DNA from: Desulfosudis oleivorans
GTDB lineage: Bacteria > Desulfobacterota > Desulfobacteria > Desulfobacterales > SURF-7
Direction: 5' to 3'
Length of the DNA stretch: 64,000 bases
Assembly (NCBI GenBank): GCA_020723325.1
Contig: DYJD01000028.1
Location: forward strand, 32,788 to 96,787
The translations under genes were made by a program, and so were the position numbers. Position 1 is the first letter of the stretch; each line of letters opens with the position of its first letter. The notes below the pieces were generated by a model that did not search any database, had not been told where the DNA came from, and saw nothing but the letters and a program-made list of their open reading frames with translations. This document shows positions 63,043 through 64,000 of this stretch, piece by piece.

Positions 63043-64000
63043 GACAACCTCCATTCATACTTTTCTCCGGTGGTTTCCTGGAGCCATTCCAGACAGTTGG
63101 TGAAGGCCTCGACGTCTTGAACGGGCAATGGTTCGGGCTCGTACGACGGGTCGAATTCCTCTTTAGATGCCGAACGGCAGAGATTCCGGATAATGCCCCA
63201 GAGATAGTGCTCATTCTTTTTGCGCAGATAGCATCCCCTGCCGACATACAAGCGAATCCCCTGGATGACATGCTCCACAGGTATTTCATTCCATCGCCGC
63301 AGCTCGCCAAGGAGAACCTCATCCGGAATGATTCCGCTGGCACGGGTTCTTTTGAGGCCGGCGATCCCGAGTTCGATGGTGATCCGTTGGGAGTCGGAAT
63401 ATCGCTCCAGCAGGGCGGATTTTTCTTTTTCAAAAGCCGTCAGGGGCTGGGAGGGGGTTTTCCTAGAAAAAGGGGAAGGGAATCCTAAGGGATTCCCTTC
63501 CCCTTTCCTTTTCATATGATCCACTTCTATATTTTCTTTTATATATGATCCATTTCGTGTGCCATCCATGACAGAAGGGTGCCTGACACAGGTGTCAGGA
63601 GGGTGGGTGACGTTGATGACAGGAGGGGGTATGACATCTGCGTCAGGAGGGGTACTGACATGCATGTTCCGGCCAGGGGCCTGAATGGCATCCATGTCAG
63701 AAGGGGGCCTAATACCGATGACAGGAGGGGGGGCGTTATTCATATCATAGTCACTTGAAGTGCCCACAGGCTTGGACATTTTATCCGATGAACTGCCCTG
63801 ATCCACCAATACCGCATCATCAAAGCTGGCATGCCACAAGAAAGAATAACAAGTGGACATGTACAGGCCTTTTTCACTGTCATTGGGTGTTTTCCTCTGG
63901 ATGAACCCTTTTTCCACCAGGCCGTTCAAAACCCGACTGATCTGCCGGACCGACACGCCGATGGATTTGGCCATCAGACTGAGGGATGGGTAACAAAAAC
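63039..64000 (-). CDS. HTH replication-type protein of the element (5' end beyond window)
   Basis: The frame is open to the right edge (at least 320 codons); an internal ATG at 63974 gives 311 residues but the HTH begins before it (YPSLSLMAKSIGVSVRQISRVLNGLVEKGFI). This winged helix resembles the helix_turn_helix_36 replication-initiator-like proteins. A Pro-rich linker (~74-160) made of degenerate ~8-9-residue units (HPPDTCV, PPVINVT, PPDADVI) joins a helical C-terminal domain. A 17-bp perfect DNA hairpin lies inside the coding region. The function in replication is inferred from context. Confidence 0.65.
   Translation of the reverse strand, partial: FCYPSLSLMAKSIGVSVRQISRVLNGLVEKGFIQRKTPNDSEKGLYMSTCYSFLWHASFDDAVLVDQGSSSDKMSKPVGTSSDYDMNNAPPPVIGIRPPSDMDAIQAPGRNMHVSTPPDADVIPPPVINVTHPPDTCVRHPSVMDGTRNGSYIKENIEVDHMKRKGEGNPLGFPSPFSRKTPSQPLTAFEKEKSALLERYSDSQRITIELGIAGLKRTRASGIIPDEVLLGELRRWNEIPVEHVIQGIRLYVGRGCYLRKKNEHYLWGIIRNLCRSASKEEFDPSYEPEPLPVQDVEAFTNCLEWLQETTGEKYEWRLS
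63469..63506. repeat. 17-bp perfect hairpin inside a coding sequence
   Basis: AAAGGGGAAGGGAATCC (63469-63485) and GGATTCCCTTCCCCTTT (63490-63506) are exact inverted copies with a 4-base loop (TAAG). On the minus strand, the coding strand, a run of five T follows directly, so it reads like an intrinsic terminator within the open frame; it encodes KRKGEGNPLGFPSPFSRK. Confidence 0.85.

Overview
The window looks like chromosomal DNA of an anaerobic Desulfobacterota (Deltaproteobacteria, probably Desulfobacterales) species. This is inferred from protein families, since no rRNA is present: a phenylacetate-CoA ligase with a partner ACT-domain protein, UPF0280, a CxxCH DUF3365 sensor, a rubredoxin-FAD oxidoreductase, stand-alone ferredoxin/QueG-like proteins, a BKACE enzyme and several hybrid histidine kinases. 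Base composition is moderately GC-rich with clear AT-rich islands at about 4.8-5.8 kb and 46.4-48.4 kb.

Layout. 0-9 kb: a partial transglutaminase-like gene, an AraC regulator, a small operon (DUF1499 lipoprotein, OhrR-type MarR regulator, TPR protein), an AAA/DUF4143 ATPase with an AT-rich partner gene, a metallo-beta-lactamase-fold protein, DUF5329, a VapBC toxin-antitoxin pair with a recognisable promoter and operator, and a secreted TPR-like protein. 9-17 kb: an AraC regulator followed by a catabolic-looking operon (M24 creatinase/DddP-like protein, DUF362 protein, 3-hydroxyacyl-CoA dehydrogenase broken by one in-frame TAA, BKACE beta-keto acid cleavage enzyme), then a minus-strand group (transglutaminase-like, nitrilase, GNAT, frameshifted FkbM methyltransferase). 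18-29 kb: an HSL-type esterase, a ferredoxin protein plus QueG-like reductase, a hybrid kinase/HD-GYP response regulator pair, a DnaJ-domain protein and a lipoprotein alkylsulfatase. 29-38 kb: a periplasmic solute-binding protein, an SPL-like radical SAM protein, two membrane sensors, a rubredoxin-FAD reductase, and a divergent aminotransferase/MocR regulator pair. 38-45 kb: leuS, lptE and rpsT housekeeping genes, then an ACT protein, phenylacetate-CoA ligase and a crotonase. 45-49 kb: an accessory block with an unknown secreted protein, an AT-rich GT-C-like membrane protein and a decayed RAYT transposase. 49-60.6 kb: a core block (cell-wall amidase, mutS, LapA-like, UPF0280, dGTPase-like, DUF4292 lipoprotein, TPR-LysM lipoprotein, sigma-32). 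60.7 kb to the end: tRNA-Arg(UCU) with the edge of an integrated phage-like element (integrase, excisionase-like protein, sigma-like factor, HTH replication-type protein) running off the right edge.

Dispersed repeats are a notable theme. They include REP/REPIN-like elements at 17.0, 25.4 and 26.5 kb (with a RAYT remnant at 48.5 kb), a TATCGG-type inverted repeat at 11.5 and 28.8 kb that shares a 24-nt identical core, a GGTTCGCGAACC palindrome repeat at 42.0 kb, and a 17-bp perfect hairpin inside a coding sequence at 63.5 kb.

The best candidate for something new is the 8.97-14.69 kb operon: the M24-fold protein carries a Cys where a metal-binding Asp is expected, beside a DUF362 protein and a dehydrogenase/BKACE pair of the kind that oxidises and cleaves beta-hydroxy acids such as carnitine. 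No computation was possible; all family assignments rest on motifs read by eye.
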